The notes under the pieces: model-generated
What the model saw: only the letters and a program-made list of their open reading frames with translations
What the model was told of the DNA's origin: nothing
Databases searched by the model: none
Made by a program: the position numbers and the translations under genes
From: Ophthalmolycus amberensis
Lineage: Eukaryota > Chordata > Actinopteri > Perciformes > Zoarcidae
DNA: 64,000 bases
Direction: 5' to 3'
Assembly: GCA_024529925.1 (NCBI GenBank)
Contig: JAFEUB010001573.1
Coordinates: 351,001-415,000, forward strand
Shown: piece after piece, positions 20,625 through 32,639 of the stretch
Layout: each line of letters starts with the position of its first letter
Numbering within the stretch: the stretch's first letter is position 1

Positions 20625-23600
20625 TCCTTACTCAAGATGGCGCTGTCTATGGCTGCTTCGGTGTGTTGGTGCTCATTGTTTTGTGTTGTTTTTGTTGTAA
20701 ACACTGTTTTCTGCTGCGATACCCGGAGCTCTTTCACCAGAGATGAGCTCGTAAACATCAGGGGAACAACTCCAGCGGACTTACTTCCAACTTTTCTTTT
20801 AACTTCTGTGGAATTACTGGACATTCTCGTCAAAGGTGCTCTCACCTTAGCCCATGCAGCGAGACGACGGAGGAGAGGGAAGCGGGCCGGCGTGCTTGTG
20901 CGTCTCCGCACACATGGATTTCGCACACCGCTGCCTGACATATTTCTCTCAAACGTCCGCTCACTGTGCAACAAACTGGACGAACTTCAGCTGCTGGTGG
21001 GGAGAGACAGAGACTTTTCTACATCCTCCGTTCTGTGCTTCACTGAGACCTGGCTCTGTGGATCCATACCGGACTCTGCGCTCCAGCTGGCGGGCTTCCA
21101 GGGTTCAGAGCGGACCGCGACACGGAGCTCTCCGCAAATCGAAGTGTGGAGTAATCTGTTTTTACACCAACAGTGGCTGGTGCAACGATGTGTCAGTGAT
21201 TCTACAGCACTGTTCTCCTGATCTGGAATCCTTCATTATAAACTGCAAACCCTTTTACTCCCCCCGTGAGTTCGATTCATTCATTCTGATCGGTGTCTAC
21301 ATGCCGCCGCAGAGCAACGTGCAGGATGCATAGCGGACACTCGCCGATCAGATACGGTGCGTGGAGCGGACCAACCCGGACTCTCTAGTTATTGTCCTTG
21401 GGGACTTTAACAAAGGAAACCTCAGCCATGAACTCCCCAAATACAGACAGTTCATTAAATGCCCTACCAGAGAGGAGAACATTCTAGATCACTGCTACAC
21501 CACAATCAGCGGGGCCTATCACGCCGTCCCCCGTGCTGCACTGGGACTCTCTGACCACATCATGGTCCATCTGATCCCTGCCTACAGGCAGAAATTAAAG
21601 CTCTGCAAACCTGTGGTGAGGAAATTCAAGAAGTGGACCAGTGAAGCTATGGAGGATCTTCGAGCGTGTTTGGACTGTACAGACTGGGATGTATTCAGGA
21701 CTGCTACCAACAGTCTGGATGAGTACACAGAGGCTGTGACTTCATACATCAGCTTCTGTGAGGACAGCTGTGTTCCAACAAGCACCAGGGTGAGTTACAA
21801 CAATGACAAACCCTGGTTTACAGCAGAACTCACAGCGAAGGCTGCAGAAAGATCAGGCTTTTAGGAGTGGGGACAAGGACTTGTACAAAGAGTCAAAGTA
21901 CAGGTTTAGCAAGGCGGTGAGAGATGCTAAACGACTGTACTCTGAGAAACTGCAACACCAGCTCTCAGCCAATGACTCTGCTTCTGTCTGGAGAGGTCTC
22001 AGACAGATCACCAACTACAAGCCAAAAAACCCCCCACTCCATGAACGACCTCCGCCTGGCAGACGAGCTGAATGAGTTCTACTGCAGATTCGAAAGACAA
22101 TGGGACAGTCCTGACTCCATCCCCCACAGCCCCATCAACCAGCCCCAGACCACCAGCCCCCCCTCCCCCAGCTCAGCAGGGGCCCATGCCTCTGTATCAC
22201 CCATCCCAGCGCCCCCCCCCCCCCCCCTCCCCTCTCTATTCGGGAGAGAGACGTCAACAGGCTTGTGGTCATGAAGTCTTTTGAGCGCCTTGTCCTGTCC
22301 CACCTAAAAACCCTCACCGACCCACTCCTGGACCCCCTGCAGTTCGCCTACAGAGCCAACAGATCTGTAGATGACGCAGTCAACATGGCCCTTCACTTCA
22401 TCCTCCAGCATCTGGACTCCCCAGGAACCTACGCCAGGATCCTGTTTGTGGACTTCAGCTCTGCTTTCAACACCATCATCCCATCTCTGCTGCATAGCAA
22501 GCTCTCCCAGCTGCAGGTGCCCGACTCCACCTGCAAGTGGATCAAAGATTTCCTGTCTGACAGGAAGCAGCACGTGAACCTGGGAAAGCACGTCTCAGCC
22601 TCCAGGACCATCAGCACCGGTTCCCCCCAAGGCTGCATTCTTTCCCCTCTGCTCTTCTCCCTGTACACCAACAGCTGCACCTCCAGTCACCAGTCCATCA
22701 AGCTCCTGAAGTTTGTGGATGACACCACCCTCATTGGACTCATCTCTGGTGGGGATGAGTCCGCCTACAGGTGGGAGACTGACCACCTGGTGACCTGGTG
22801 CGGTCTGAACAACCTAGAGCTCAACACTCTAAAGACAGTGGAGATGGTTGTGGATTTCAGGAAGAACGCAGCCCCACCAGCCCCTATCACTCTGTGTGTC
22901 TCCCCCGTCGACGTGGTGGAGTCCTTCCGTTTCCTGGGCTCCACCATATCCCAGAACCTCAAGTGGGAGCTGAACATCAGCTCCATCACCAAGAAGGCTC
23001 AGCAGAGGATGTACTTCCTGAGGCAGCTGAAGAAATTCAACCTGCCAAAGTCAATGATGGTGCATTTCGACACAGCCATCATTGAGTCCATCCTCTGCTC
23101 CTCCATCACGGTCTGGTACGCTGCAGCCACTGCCAAGGACAAGGGTAGGCTGCAGCGCATCATTCGCTCTGCTGAGGGGGTGACTGGTTGCAATCTGCCA
23201 TCCCTCCAGGAACTGTTCGCTTCAAGGACCCTGAAGCGAGCACGAAAGATTGTTGCCGACCCCTCCCACCCCGGACATGATCTGTTCGTGCCCCTTCCAT
23301 CTGGCAGGAGGCTGCGGTCCATCAGAACCAAGACCTCACGCCACACAGTTTATTCCCGTCCGCAGTCGGGCTCATTAACAAAGCCCGGGTACCCCACTGA
23401 CTCTGTCATCCCCAGGACATTTCCTTATGGTCTCTCCCCTGCACATCAGGGGAGACTGTTTCTTTATTTTAACACGCTCATCACTTTTAACATTTCACGT
23501 ACACTTCACTTGTTTTACAGTCCTGTTATCTGTTTTGTTGTGCACTTATTTTATTGTAAATTTTTACATGTTTCTATTTATTGCACTGTGTTGATTGTTT

Positions 23601-23702
23601 AATGTTATTGTTTATTGTTAAATGTTACGCACCTCCCGCCACGACAAATTCCTTGTAGGTGCAAACTTCCTTGGCAATAAATGGTTCTGATTCTGATTCT
23701 GA
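20625..23702 (+). mobile_element. L2-like LINE, near full length but defective
   Basis: Starts with CAAGATGGCGCTG (20633) and ends with the repeated TTCTGATTCTGATT tail. The translation shows an APE endonuclease: LSNVRSLCNKLDEL near 20950, FTETWLCG near 21050, VIVLGDFN near 21400, LGLSDHI near 21550. Reverse transcriptase follows at 22265-23602: FVDFSSAFNTI, GSPQGCILSPLLFSLYTN and FVDD at 22712-22723. Defects seen: a TAG at 21331, frame changes near 21120 and 21860, and an apparent in-frame deletion near 22260 where RDVNRL is joined directly to VVMKSFERLV. The RT core remains open for 445 codons. Confidence 0.88.
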
Positions 23703-25923
23703 TATAGCAGAGGGCAGGAATGTTCTCCTGTATCGGTCCTTATGACAGCGGAGCTGAATCAGTCTGTTGGAGAAAGTGCTCCGCTGTCCCTGCAGTAGGT
23801 GGTGGAGAGGGTGGTCCTGGTTATCCAATATGGACAATAGTTTCTTCAGTGTCCTCTCCACCACCTCTTCCAGATAGTCTTGTTTGCAGCCAATGATGGA
23901 GCCGGCCTTCTTAACTAGTTTGTTAAGTCTGTTTGTGTCTCCGGCTCCAGTGCTGCTCCCCCAGCAGACTACCGAGAAGTACAGTGCACTGGCCACAACA
24001 GACTGGTAGAACATCTCCAACATCTTGCTGCACACGTTGAAGGATCGAAGTTTCCTCAAGAAAAAGAGTAGACTCCTCCCCTTCTTGTACACAGCGTTGA
24101 TGTTGTTCTTCCAGTTCAGTCTGCTGTCGATGGAGACACCCAGGTACTTGTACTCCTCCACCGTGTCTACATCCTCTCCCAGAACTCTCAGCGGTTGTGG
24201 AGCCGTCGTCTTCCTCCTGAAGTCGACCACAATCTCTCTGGTCTTGGCCACGTTCAGACGCAGGTGATTTATACCGGTCCACTCCACAAAGTCCTCCACT
24301 ACTGCCCTGTACTCCTCCTCCCGTCCGTCCCTTATACACCCGACCACTGCAGAGTCATCAGAGAACTTCTGCAGATGGCATGACACTGGACGTCAGTGGT
24401 GTACAAGGTGAACAGGAAGGGAGACAGAACAGTTCCCTGTGGGGCTCCAGTATCACTGACCACCGTATCAGACAGCACACGGCCCAGTCGGACAAATTGT
24501 GGTCTGCCCGTGAGGTAGTCAGTGATCCAGGAGACGGTGGACACGTTAACCCCCACCACCCGCAGCTTCTCACTCAGCAGCACTGGTTGGATGGTGTTGA
24601 ATGCACTGGAGAAATCAAAGAAAGTGATTCTCACAGAGCCACCGGTTCCATCCAGGTGAGACTGAGCTCGTTGCAGCAGGTAGATGATGGTGTCGTCCAC
24701 TCCCACATGAGGCTGGTATGCAAATTGCAGAGGGTCCAGTGAGGATTTCACCTGTGGCCGGAGGTGGGCCAAGACCAGCCTCTCCAGCACCTTCATCACA
24801 TGTGATGTGAGGGCAACTGGTCGGTAGTCATTGAGGCCAGATGGTGTCGTCTTCTTTGGTACAGGAACCAGGCACGACATCTTCCACAGCACCGGGACTT
24901 CCTCCTGCTTCAGGCTCAGGTTGTAGAGGTGTTGTAGGACATCAGACAGCTGGATGGCGCAGGTCTTCAGGACCCTTTCCTTGATGGAGTCTCTCCAGCT
25001 GTCTCCTAACCTGGCCAGTCGACACAGAGAGGGGGGAGGGGATGGTCATGGTGTCAGGTGGCACTGTATGCATCCTTAGCATTAGCATATAGTAGGTCCA
25101 GAGTTGTATTGTTCCTTGTGGGGCAGTCAACATACTGGTGAAAGGTTGGCAGGGCTTTATCCAGAGTGGTGTGGCTAAAGTCTCCAGTAATTGCCAAAAA
25201 TGCACCAGGGTCTCTGCAGTCCAGACACAGTGGAGTGGATGGTGTCCACTGCTGTCTCAGCGTCAGCTGATGGGGGGACGTACACAGCGACAACAATGGC
25301 GGATGAGAACTCCCTCGGCAAATAATAAGGACGCATCCCCACGGCTAACAGTTCAATGTCCGGGCCACAGAAGCGTTCCTTTTCACACACATGGTCGTTG
25401 GATTGCACCACCTCTCATTCACATACACTGCAATCCCGCCACCTCTCTTCTTATCGCTCTGTATAACGTCTCTGTCCGCCCAATCAGTCCTGAAGCCGGG
25501 CAGCGACGCACTGGGGTCGGGGAAATCCGCGTGCAGCCATCTGTCCGTGAAACGCTATACTCACGGAAGTCCCTCTCGGTCTTTACCAGCGCGCCGAGCT
25601 CGTCCGTCTTATTTGCGAAAGACCTCACGTTCCCATTAGTATCGCTGGTACTGAAGGTTTGTATTTCCTCCTCTTCGCCCTCCGCTTAGCGCCAGACCTG
25701 CATCACCGACGTCTTCTCTGCAGTTCCTCCGGGATCACAGGCCTGGTGCCGGGAAGCAGACGCGGCTCACTCAGCGCGATCAGCTGGTCACGGGAGTAAA
25801 CAATGGCCACACCCATTGTGTGGTTCTCCGTTACACAGAGGGAGAAAAGTAACAGAAAATCCACAAGAAAAGTTGATAAAAAGTTACGGTCCGTTGTCTG
25901 ACCGTTAAAAACCAAACGTTAAG
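23703..25923 (-). mobile_element. Rex1/L2-like LINE coding part (outer element)
   Basis: The - strand reads an APE endonuclease remnant (SFANKTDELGALV near 25610; YYLPREFSSAIVVAVYVPPS near 25320; SHTTLDKALPTF near 25170), then reverse transcriptase 24892-23625: PSGLNDYRPVALTS, FFDFSSAFNTI, GAPQGTVLSPFLFTLYT, FSDD near 24360, and YKYLGVSIDSRLNW. Frames are broken at about 24340-24390, near 24900, and within the endonuclease. It continues across a solo LTR to a 5' end near 26755. Confidence 0.85.
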
Positions 25924-26654
25924 TGTTAGGGTCCTGACTGTCGCAGACAATGGAAGGCCGCACGTCGCCCTCTGCTGTGTCTTTCATCAGCAAAGTCATG
26001 CCAAAAAATCAGCTGGTTTGACTTATAATCAAAAAGTATTTAATAATTAACAGAAGCCAAAACAGTTACAAACTGAATTACACTATCGATAGCAATATGT
26101 TCCATGGAGCAGAGGACTAATTCCTCCCAACAGTCCAGCCTAGCTAGTTATCTGTAAAGAGGGCATCACAGGTCTGAAGATTCTTCTGAGAAACAGTGTC
26201 TTATTGTTTGAAAATGTCTTGTATCAGCTCAGTGATTGGCTGAAATCCGATAAGCCCCTCCTGGCCTTTGACCCATTGGCCTGGTCAATCACTCCTCTTC
26301 AGCCAGCGTCAGGCTGCAGCAGCTGCAGCAGCCTCCATTCCTCGATCGCTTCCTGCTTCCTTCCTGTTGCCGGTTACTCTGCTGGCAGCCATTATCATAT
26401 ATCGTCTCCTCCTGTAAAGCCCTTACTCTCCTAACATCAATCTAATCTCTTTCACAGTTCAATAATTCAAGTTCATTGACTATACTTACAGTGTTCAATA
26501 CGTACAGTGACTATGCTTTTTAGTTTAATACATTCAATGATTATGCTTTTATGGTTTAACACTTCTATAAGTAAATGTCCTGTAACATATAATATCCACC
26601 ACTAGGGGTGCTATTAAACATACTAGAAATGCTTTTAAACTTAAATTCCTCACA
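25924..26654 (-). mobile_element. Solo LTR inside the LINE, duplication TAAG
   Basis: On the - strand it runs TGTGAGGAATTTAAG to GGACCCTAACA (TG...CA), 731 bases, flanked by TAAG at 25920-25923 and 26655-26658. The 4-base duplication and the TGTNNGGAAATTT-like start resemble the endogenous retrovirus LTRs at 37587/43303 and 55501, though the body differs. It splits the LINE's 5' end from its coding region. Confidence 0.85.
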
Positions 26655-26755
26655 TAAGGAAAAACAAAAAACAAACAGAAGAGGGGAAAGAGTGAAAAAA
26701 GACTAAAATTAAAACACACAGGGAGTTGCTGCTGCTGGCACGGCGCCATCTTGCG
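26655..26755 (-). mobile_element. 5' end of the Rex1/L2-like LINE
   Basis: The - strand starts CAAGATGGCGCCGTGCCAGC, the same CAAGATGGCGC opening as the L2 at 20633, then runs into the LTR at 26654. Together with 25923 it gives the LINE leader on either side of the LTR. Confidence 0.7.
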
Positions 26756-27002
26756 TTTTAATAAAAGCTTCCAGGTGATGAAGAATCTGAACATGTCTTG
26801 TTTATCTCTTGTCTCTTCTTCTATTCTTGATCCTCTCTTTTCCTTCTTTAACTCTCTTATCTTCTCTTTCTTTGTCTTTTTGTGATGATGGCAAGGTCAG
26901 CGTGATTATTTCAGTTAACACACCGAGGTTTCAAAGGTTGACAGTGATGTTGTTTGATGATGAAGATCTTGTGTCCTCCCTTCCCTCCTCCCTCCTCTGC
27001 AG

Positions 27003-27138
27003 TACCGGCGGAGGGCGTTCTGGAACGTTCTGTGCCATCTGCAGCATCAATGAGATGATCCAGCAGCAGAACATCGTGGATGTTTTCCACACTGTTAAAA
27101 CACTGAGGAACAACAAGACTAATATGGTGGAGACCATG
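27003..27138 (+). CDS. ptprt: ptprt exon: D2 pseudo-signature TGGGRSG and helix
   Basis: Coding exon of 136 bases; acceptor CCTCTGCAG ends at 27002 and donor GTGAGG starts at 27139. The first base completes Leu, so D2 reads HCL-TGGGRSGTFCAIC. The Cys and Arg of the P-loop are present, but the loop is TGGG rather than AGAG. The position after HCL is Thr where mammalian relatives have Asn (from memory). It continues SINEMIQQQNIVDVFHTVKT, LRNNKTNMVETM. The preceding intron is 13.3 kb and full of insertions. Confidence 0.95.
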
Positions 27139-27329
27139 GTGAGGACTCACAACACACACACACACAGTTTATCAAGAGATTATGATCAAACTGCTTTTGG
27201 TGGTTATGATAATGAAGGGAAACCCTTGAGGAGATCTGATCTTTTTATTTCATATAAAACGATCAAGTTTCATCAGACAAACGCAAACACCTCCACACAC
27301 ACACCTACACACACACAAATATCATTTCA

Positions 27330-27455
27330 TTTCAATTCAGTTTTATTTGTTTAGTCCAAAGTCATAAATTTGCCTCAGAGGGCTCTACAATCGGTACAAC
27401 ATACGACATCCTCTGTTCTTACACCGTCACATCGGAGAAGAACCCCCGCCCCCAA
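27330..27455 (-). mobile_element. TTGAA-tailed retroposon, - strand copy
   Basis: The reverse complement contains GATGTGAGG-like, TTGTAGAGCCCTCTGAGGCA and the start of a TTGAA tail (TTTCATTTCAATTCAG on +). It is the same family as 14281-14619, in opposite orientation, limited to the 3' part. Confidence 0.65.
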
Positions 27456-27877
27456 AAAAAAACTTGAATGGGAAAAAAGGATGAAACCTCAAAGAGCCAA
27501 TATAAACATATTTATATATTTATAGTTGGAGATAAGGGCGACACAGTAATGTTCTGCAGGTCACATCTGGAAACCAAAGGTCAGCAGAAGTTTAAGAAGT
27601 TTATTTTGTACAGCCTAATTACTCTGCGTATGATTTTAGATAGCTGCTTGAAATAGTTATTCATTAATGAGTTAATGACCATATATAGTTGTTATTCAGA
27701 GTCGTTTTCTTTCTTGATTCTTCAGTGTGTTAATCTTTGTATCTCATCTGTATTGAATTGATCAGCTGATGTTCAGGGAAAGTTACGTTTAGGATGTTTC
27801 AACAAATTTAGAATTAAAGTCTTTGGTTGTCAAGAAGTAACACTAAGCCCTTTTCTTTTCATTGTGTCCATGTACAG
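27456..27877. other. Last intron, remainder
   Basis: AT-rich sequence with nothing recognised before the polypyrimidine tract and acceptor (CATGTACAG ends at 27877). Confidence 0.5.
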
Positions 27878-27931
27878 GAACAGTACAAGTTCTGCTATGA
27901 AGTGGCTCTGGAGGCGCTCAGCTCCTTCTGA
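27878..27931 (+). CDS. ptprt: ptprt terminal coding exon and stop
   Basis: Eighteen codons including the stop: EQYKFCYEVALEALSSF then TGA at 27929-27931. The EQYKF(C/V)YEVALE helix and the LSSF end are those of PTPRT; related family members end differently. The nine visible exons sum to 409 codons with the stop and join without a frame break. Confidence 0.95.
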   Translation, partial: EQYKFCYEVALEALSSF

Positions 27932-30229
27932 TTGGCTTTCGGAGGAATTTTTCAACTCAACGCTGCAATACACAATGTACAAAACTTCTTTTTGTGGAGC
28001 CAAACCCAACCTGTGAGCGTGTGTGTGTGATTCCGTGTGCAGAAGAGAGGGCATGCTTGCATATTAGCAAGCATTAGTGTGTGTGTGAGCATCCATTGTG
28101 TGCCTGTGACAACACACAACACACACACAACCTGTACAGAAGAGAAAAAAGGCAACAAACAGCACAGGTGATGCTGATGTGTGAGACTGAGAACTTAACC
28201 TGCTTGTACAAAGAAAAAAGAAAAAGTTAAATATTGAAAAAACTAGAAAGATGTTCCTTCTATATCTCTCTGTTCTCTCTGCTGGACTGTCATGTGACTA
28301 TTTTACAGTGTTTCCTTCTGAGATCTATTCTACGCCTTGAATGTTGTCTCCCTGTGACGGCTGGATGCACTCTGTAAGATTATTCACATTTAGTGACGCC
28401 ACAACATTCATCCCAGAGTATTTCTGTAAAGTTAAGCTGACATGTTGATGCTGTTTCTGATCTTCAGTTAAGTCGAAGTGAAAACCAACAGACACTCGTT
28501 GATAGTTCTGACCTCTCGACTGTCTCATTGTTAAATGCTTTCCGTCCTTCAGTATGGTTTCTTTTCCTTCATACTGCTTTAAGTCTGACTTTCTTTTGAC
28601 TCTTTTCTTTTACTGAGGAAATACTGAGGACAAATAAGCACGTTAGAAGTTAAAGTAAGTGGAGTCCAGCGCATGGTGAAGAGGAACAACAGCATTTGAC
28701 AGACAAAAGAAAAAGGTCCTGCATTGCCTTTAAGACCAAATGTTGTTGTTGTTGTTGCTGTCTGCTCCAGGTTTTGTCTTTTGGGGCTGTAAGAAAAAAA
28801 TGGATTGATAAATGTTTTTGAATGGCTTTATGTAAAGTCAGTCTTGTCAAAATCTTAAACTGTGCATCCACCCTTACTGTAAATACGACGAGACGACCAC
28901 AGTCAAACAAAGACATACTGACAAACATCGTGCACCAGACACCGAGGTTATCCTTTCTAAAAAGTGTTGTCAGGGTCACATTCAGAGACTCTGTTAGAGT
29001 TTGTGTTACTTACTACAAACCATTGCAACATGTCTCAAACATTAAGATATATCTCTTTTTCATCTTGCACATTTAGCTGCCACTCACATCCAGAGTGACT
29101 AACTGAGGAAGAAGATGACGATGCAGAGACTGTTAGAGTAAACATGCCTGTTTGGATCTAACTTTCTCTGGATTCATGATCTTTTTTAACAAACCAGTTC
29201 ACCCTGCATCTCATATGAGGAATACTTCTCCCGGAAAATGAAATGGATTCATAAATAGTCATTCCACAAAATGTCTCTTATTCTACTTATTTTGGTTTTG
29301 AATGTTTTCTTTGACTTCAAACTACTGAAAAACTTCAAACTTGGCAACCCGTTCATGTTTTTTCTGTCCGTCCTGAACTATAGGCAGGAAAAAGCAACCG
29401 ATCAAGAGCTTGAGGATTTATGAAATAAGAGCTGCACTTTGTTGGTTTTGATGGTTGTTCTTCATTTTGTATTCTTTACCCTCATGCAACATAACACTTT
29501 ATGTGTACCTGGTCTAAAGGAAGACGGGGCTTATTTAAACTTTTTGTTTTGTTTTTATCATCCAGCTGAAGCAGCATCAACATGAGAAACATAAAAACAT
29601 ATAAATACATACTTGTATACAGTATATCAATATCTAAATAAGCTAATTGAAATGGATTCAGAGATGAGTTGGAAATCAGACTTGAATAACTGCAGAGTAA
29701 ACTTTACCCACGATGACTCATTAAGCTCTTTAGATGAAGATCAGATACAGATACAGCTCTTTTTCATTAAATATATTCTGGAAACGTTTACAGAGAAGAA
29801 GCAGCCTTCCATCTGTCATTCAAATGAAAACTCAAAGACAAAGACAGGTCTTACTTACTTTTCCTCTGCAAGCCTCAAATTAGATTTTTTAAATTTTCAC
29901 AAAGCTGAAGGTCTCAACATTTACGTAGTTACTAAAGTTTGCTCGTAGGTTTCAAACCTCTCTCAGTCAGACTTCTGGACCTCAGGCAAAGACTGTCAGA
30001 GTGTTGTACTGAAGACAATGTGTCACATTTGTGTTTCCACTCTGGCTTCATTTGGTTGGCTTGGTTCATCTGTACTATTTATTTAGTTTGTTCATCTTTT
30101 GGACCTGATTTGTACATTTATTTTGTATAATTATGATTCTGATGATTATCTGTCTAGTGTTGTTTAGATCTGGTGATGCCATTACCGTTGGTTGTTTAGT
30201 TGTTTGAAATGTGGTTGACATAAAATAAA
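27932..30229 (+). other. ptprt: ptprt 3' untranslated region (predicted)
   Basis: No recognisable transposon lies directly after the stop codon, which suits a long UTR. It holds a short TG-rich tract (28018-28090), a CA stretch near 28120, and a (TTG)n run at 28741-28758. The end at 30229 is the candidate AATAAA and is not proven; nearer sites could be used. Confidence 0.45.
30224..30229 (+). terminator. Candidate polyadenylation signal AATAAA
   Basis: AATAAA in the context ACATAAAATAAAGGGACC, followed within about 20 bases by TGTTCTCTCTCT. It is one plausible 3' end for ptprt. Confidence 0.4.
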
Positions 30230-31496
30230 GGGACCAAAATGTTCTCTCTCTCTACAGACTCCTATTTTGATTTAATTACCATCTCATATATTTATCTGAC
30301 TGTTGTTCCTTTTCATGCTACATGAGGCTTTTTTATTAACTCTTTCCTGAACAGAAGTGAGTGACCTGGACTTATTAGATCTACTGTTTGCTAATTGGAT
30401 CTTTCACTTTTCGACCAATAGATTATCAAAGTCATTAGTATTGAAGCTCCTCGCCTGTATTCATTTTGTTCTAATGATTGTATTTCTCTCTCTAACTCAG
30501 ATCAAATCATCTGTAATGATGAAACTCAGAGCAGAAGTGTCCTCACTAGTTCAGTGATGTGTTCACGATACAAACTCAGGTGAGCTTCAGCCCTCAGTGG
30601 TCGATGATAACTCAGTGTGCAAAGCTTCAAACACCTGGAGACCTTCATCTCTTCTTCTCTTAAATTAACTATTAAAGTTAGTCTTATAGTGCACAAAGCC
30701 CACCAATGATTATTCTTTCTGCAACCGGAGGTGTGATTCCTGTGAGTGTTCTCACATTCTCTGAATAAAGTAGTGAAAGCAGCTTCATTTTTCAGGATTT
30801 ACCAAGTATCTGTGCGAGGTTAGGTTTAACCCTATCACAGATACTGGGTTAATCCTAACCCCTCTGACTCAGCCAATGCTTGTTTGTCCTCCTTCCTCCA
30901 GGAAAAAGGCTGCGTAGCATTACGAGCCTAACCTTCTGTTAGTGCAGTTGGTACATGACAAGAAGATGTTCAGTGTACACAAGAGTTTCTTACATATGTG
31001 TCATCCTTAAAACGTTTCCACCATGAGACCAGCACAAAGTAGAAGATGAGAGAAATGATTCATCAGCTAAAATAAATACAACAATAAAATCAATAATTTC
31101 AGAATGTAGTCGGTACAGTAAGTTCAATATTTAATGAGCACAAAACTAAATATAATTCAAACTCATAGAATAAAAGCATAAAAGAGAAATGTACAGACGA
31201 CGATGTAGTGAATTAGAGTCATTAGGACGTTGTGTTTTTTTCTTCTTTTTTAATATATAAAATGTTCTATTCAATTATAAAGTCCACTGGCCAAGGAGAG
31301 AAAAGCAGTCGAGGAATCTGGAAGACAAAAGCCTCCAGAAACAAGTTTTTCCCTGATGGTGAGAAACAACTAATACGACTATGCTGAAAAGGCAATAACA
31401 GGACGCCGACTGTGTTCCATTTAACCGTTGAATCTTGAGACCTTCACTTCTTGTTTGCTCTCCTACCAGTCAGGTAGGTAGTTAGAGTTAAGCCAA
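30230..31496. other. Intergenic, small palindromes
   Basis: Mostly unique AT-rich DNA. At 30806-30865, AGTATCTGTG and CACAGATACT form perfect 10-base arms, and GGTTAGGTTTAACCC with GGGTTAATCCTAACC form an overlapping second pair. No gene. Confidence 0.5.
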
Positions 31497-31548
31497 ACTC
31501 AGGGCTAACCCTAACTCATCCCTAACCCTAACTCATCCCTAACCCTTT
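31497..31548. repeat. CCCTAA-rich short tandem repeat
   Basis: Three copies of TAACCCTAACTCATCCC, a 17-base unit containing the vertebrate telomere hexamer once per unit. It is too short and irregular to be an interstitial telomere. Confidence 0.8.
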
Positions 31549-31745
31549 GGGTTGACCGTGGCTCTTGGGGTAGAGAGGGTCATCCGCATGGTTGGTGGTT
31601 CGATCCTGTGCCGAAGTGTCCCTGAGCAAGACACGAAAAAAAACTAACCGCTCCCCGGGTGCTTCAGGAGCTACTCCTTATATAGGCATGGGTCAAATGC
31701 AGATAACAAATTTCCCCTTGCGGGATGAATAAAAAGTACAATAAC
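31549..31745 (+). mobile_element. tRNA-derived SINE
   Basis: Begins GGTTGACCGTGGCTCTTGGG with a B-box match GGTTCGATCCT at 31597-31607, then GTGTCCCTGAGCAAGACACG and GGGTCAAATGCAGATAACAA, and ends TTGCGGGATGAATAAAAAGT, a LINE-like tail. Confidence 0.8.
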
Positions 31746-32249
31746 CCAAGACTAACCCTCCCATCGTGATGCTGACCTGAGGAGGAGATAACATAAAAAC
31801 ACACAGGTCGTTGTAGGAGGATTTCTATTTCTTTCTAATCAATCAGTCAGTGATGAATGCAGCTCTGAGCCAACAGCCTCATCCTTTATTTAGCTGGTTG
31901 ATTCCTAAGGAGCTCATAAATATGCATGAGCTGTGATTAGCATAGGCACCAAGGACGGGGCCTGTACCTTGGCATTATGACGATCAATCAGAAACACTAA
32001 GGGGCTCCTCAGAGAGAAGCTGTCTGTCAGCTTGGCTTTGGGCGGAGATGATGCACACACACACACACACATCAAAAAAGGGTACACTCAAAGAATACAA
32101 AACACACACACACATCACACAAAAGTCTGCAGAAAGCATGCATTGACACACAGGCAAACAAAAAGCACAGGAAGCATGTACATTTCTCTCGGCACGCACC
32201 AGGGAAAGGGAGAGATTTCTAAAATTATAAGAGAGGAACTTAAAAGATT

Positions 32250-32394
32250 TTAATGCCCTCAAGTCCTAATTACAAGCGGTGCGGTCCACAATTGCTAAAA
32301 ACACGACCGCCATCCAAACAGAAGTTGACCACATGAAAGCCGACATACAAGACATGAAGGGCGGCTTATCAACATGGTCCGACGAGGTGGTCGC
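32250..32394 (+). mobile_element. L1-type ORF1 fragment, left half
   Basis: Encodes TIAKNTTAIQTEVDHMKADI + QDMKGGLSTWSDEV, a coiled-coil segment like that in fish L1/Tx1 ORF1 proteins. It is interrupted exactly at 32394 by a hAT element and resumes at 33777. Both ends are truncated. Confidence 0.5.
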
Positions 32395-32639
32395 TAGTGG
32401 TTCGGATCACCCCTCCCGGTTCGGATCACTTGTGAACCGCGGATCAATTGAGTATTTTTATTTTTTTTACAGTTAAATCATCATCATCATTTGCTGCTGT
32501 GTAACAAGTCCCAGAATATCAATGCAAAGTGTCAGTAAACAGATATAAAGCAGTAGTGTGTTGACGGGAACGGAGCGTGTTAAAAGTATTTAACAGTGAA
32601 AGCTAGCGGAGGAACTGCATAAGCCCCCAGCGTCATTTA

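Noticed and set aside
20637..21333. Host gene with a signal peptide (the 194-codon frame)
   Set aside because: It continues into an L2 endonuclease and is the 5' part of a LINE.
31497..31548. Interstitial telomere
   Set aside because: Only three 17-base units with one CCCTAA each; no continuous TTAGGG run.
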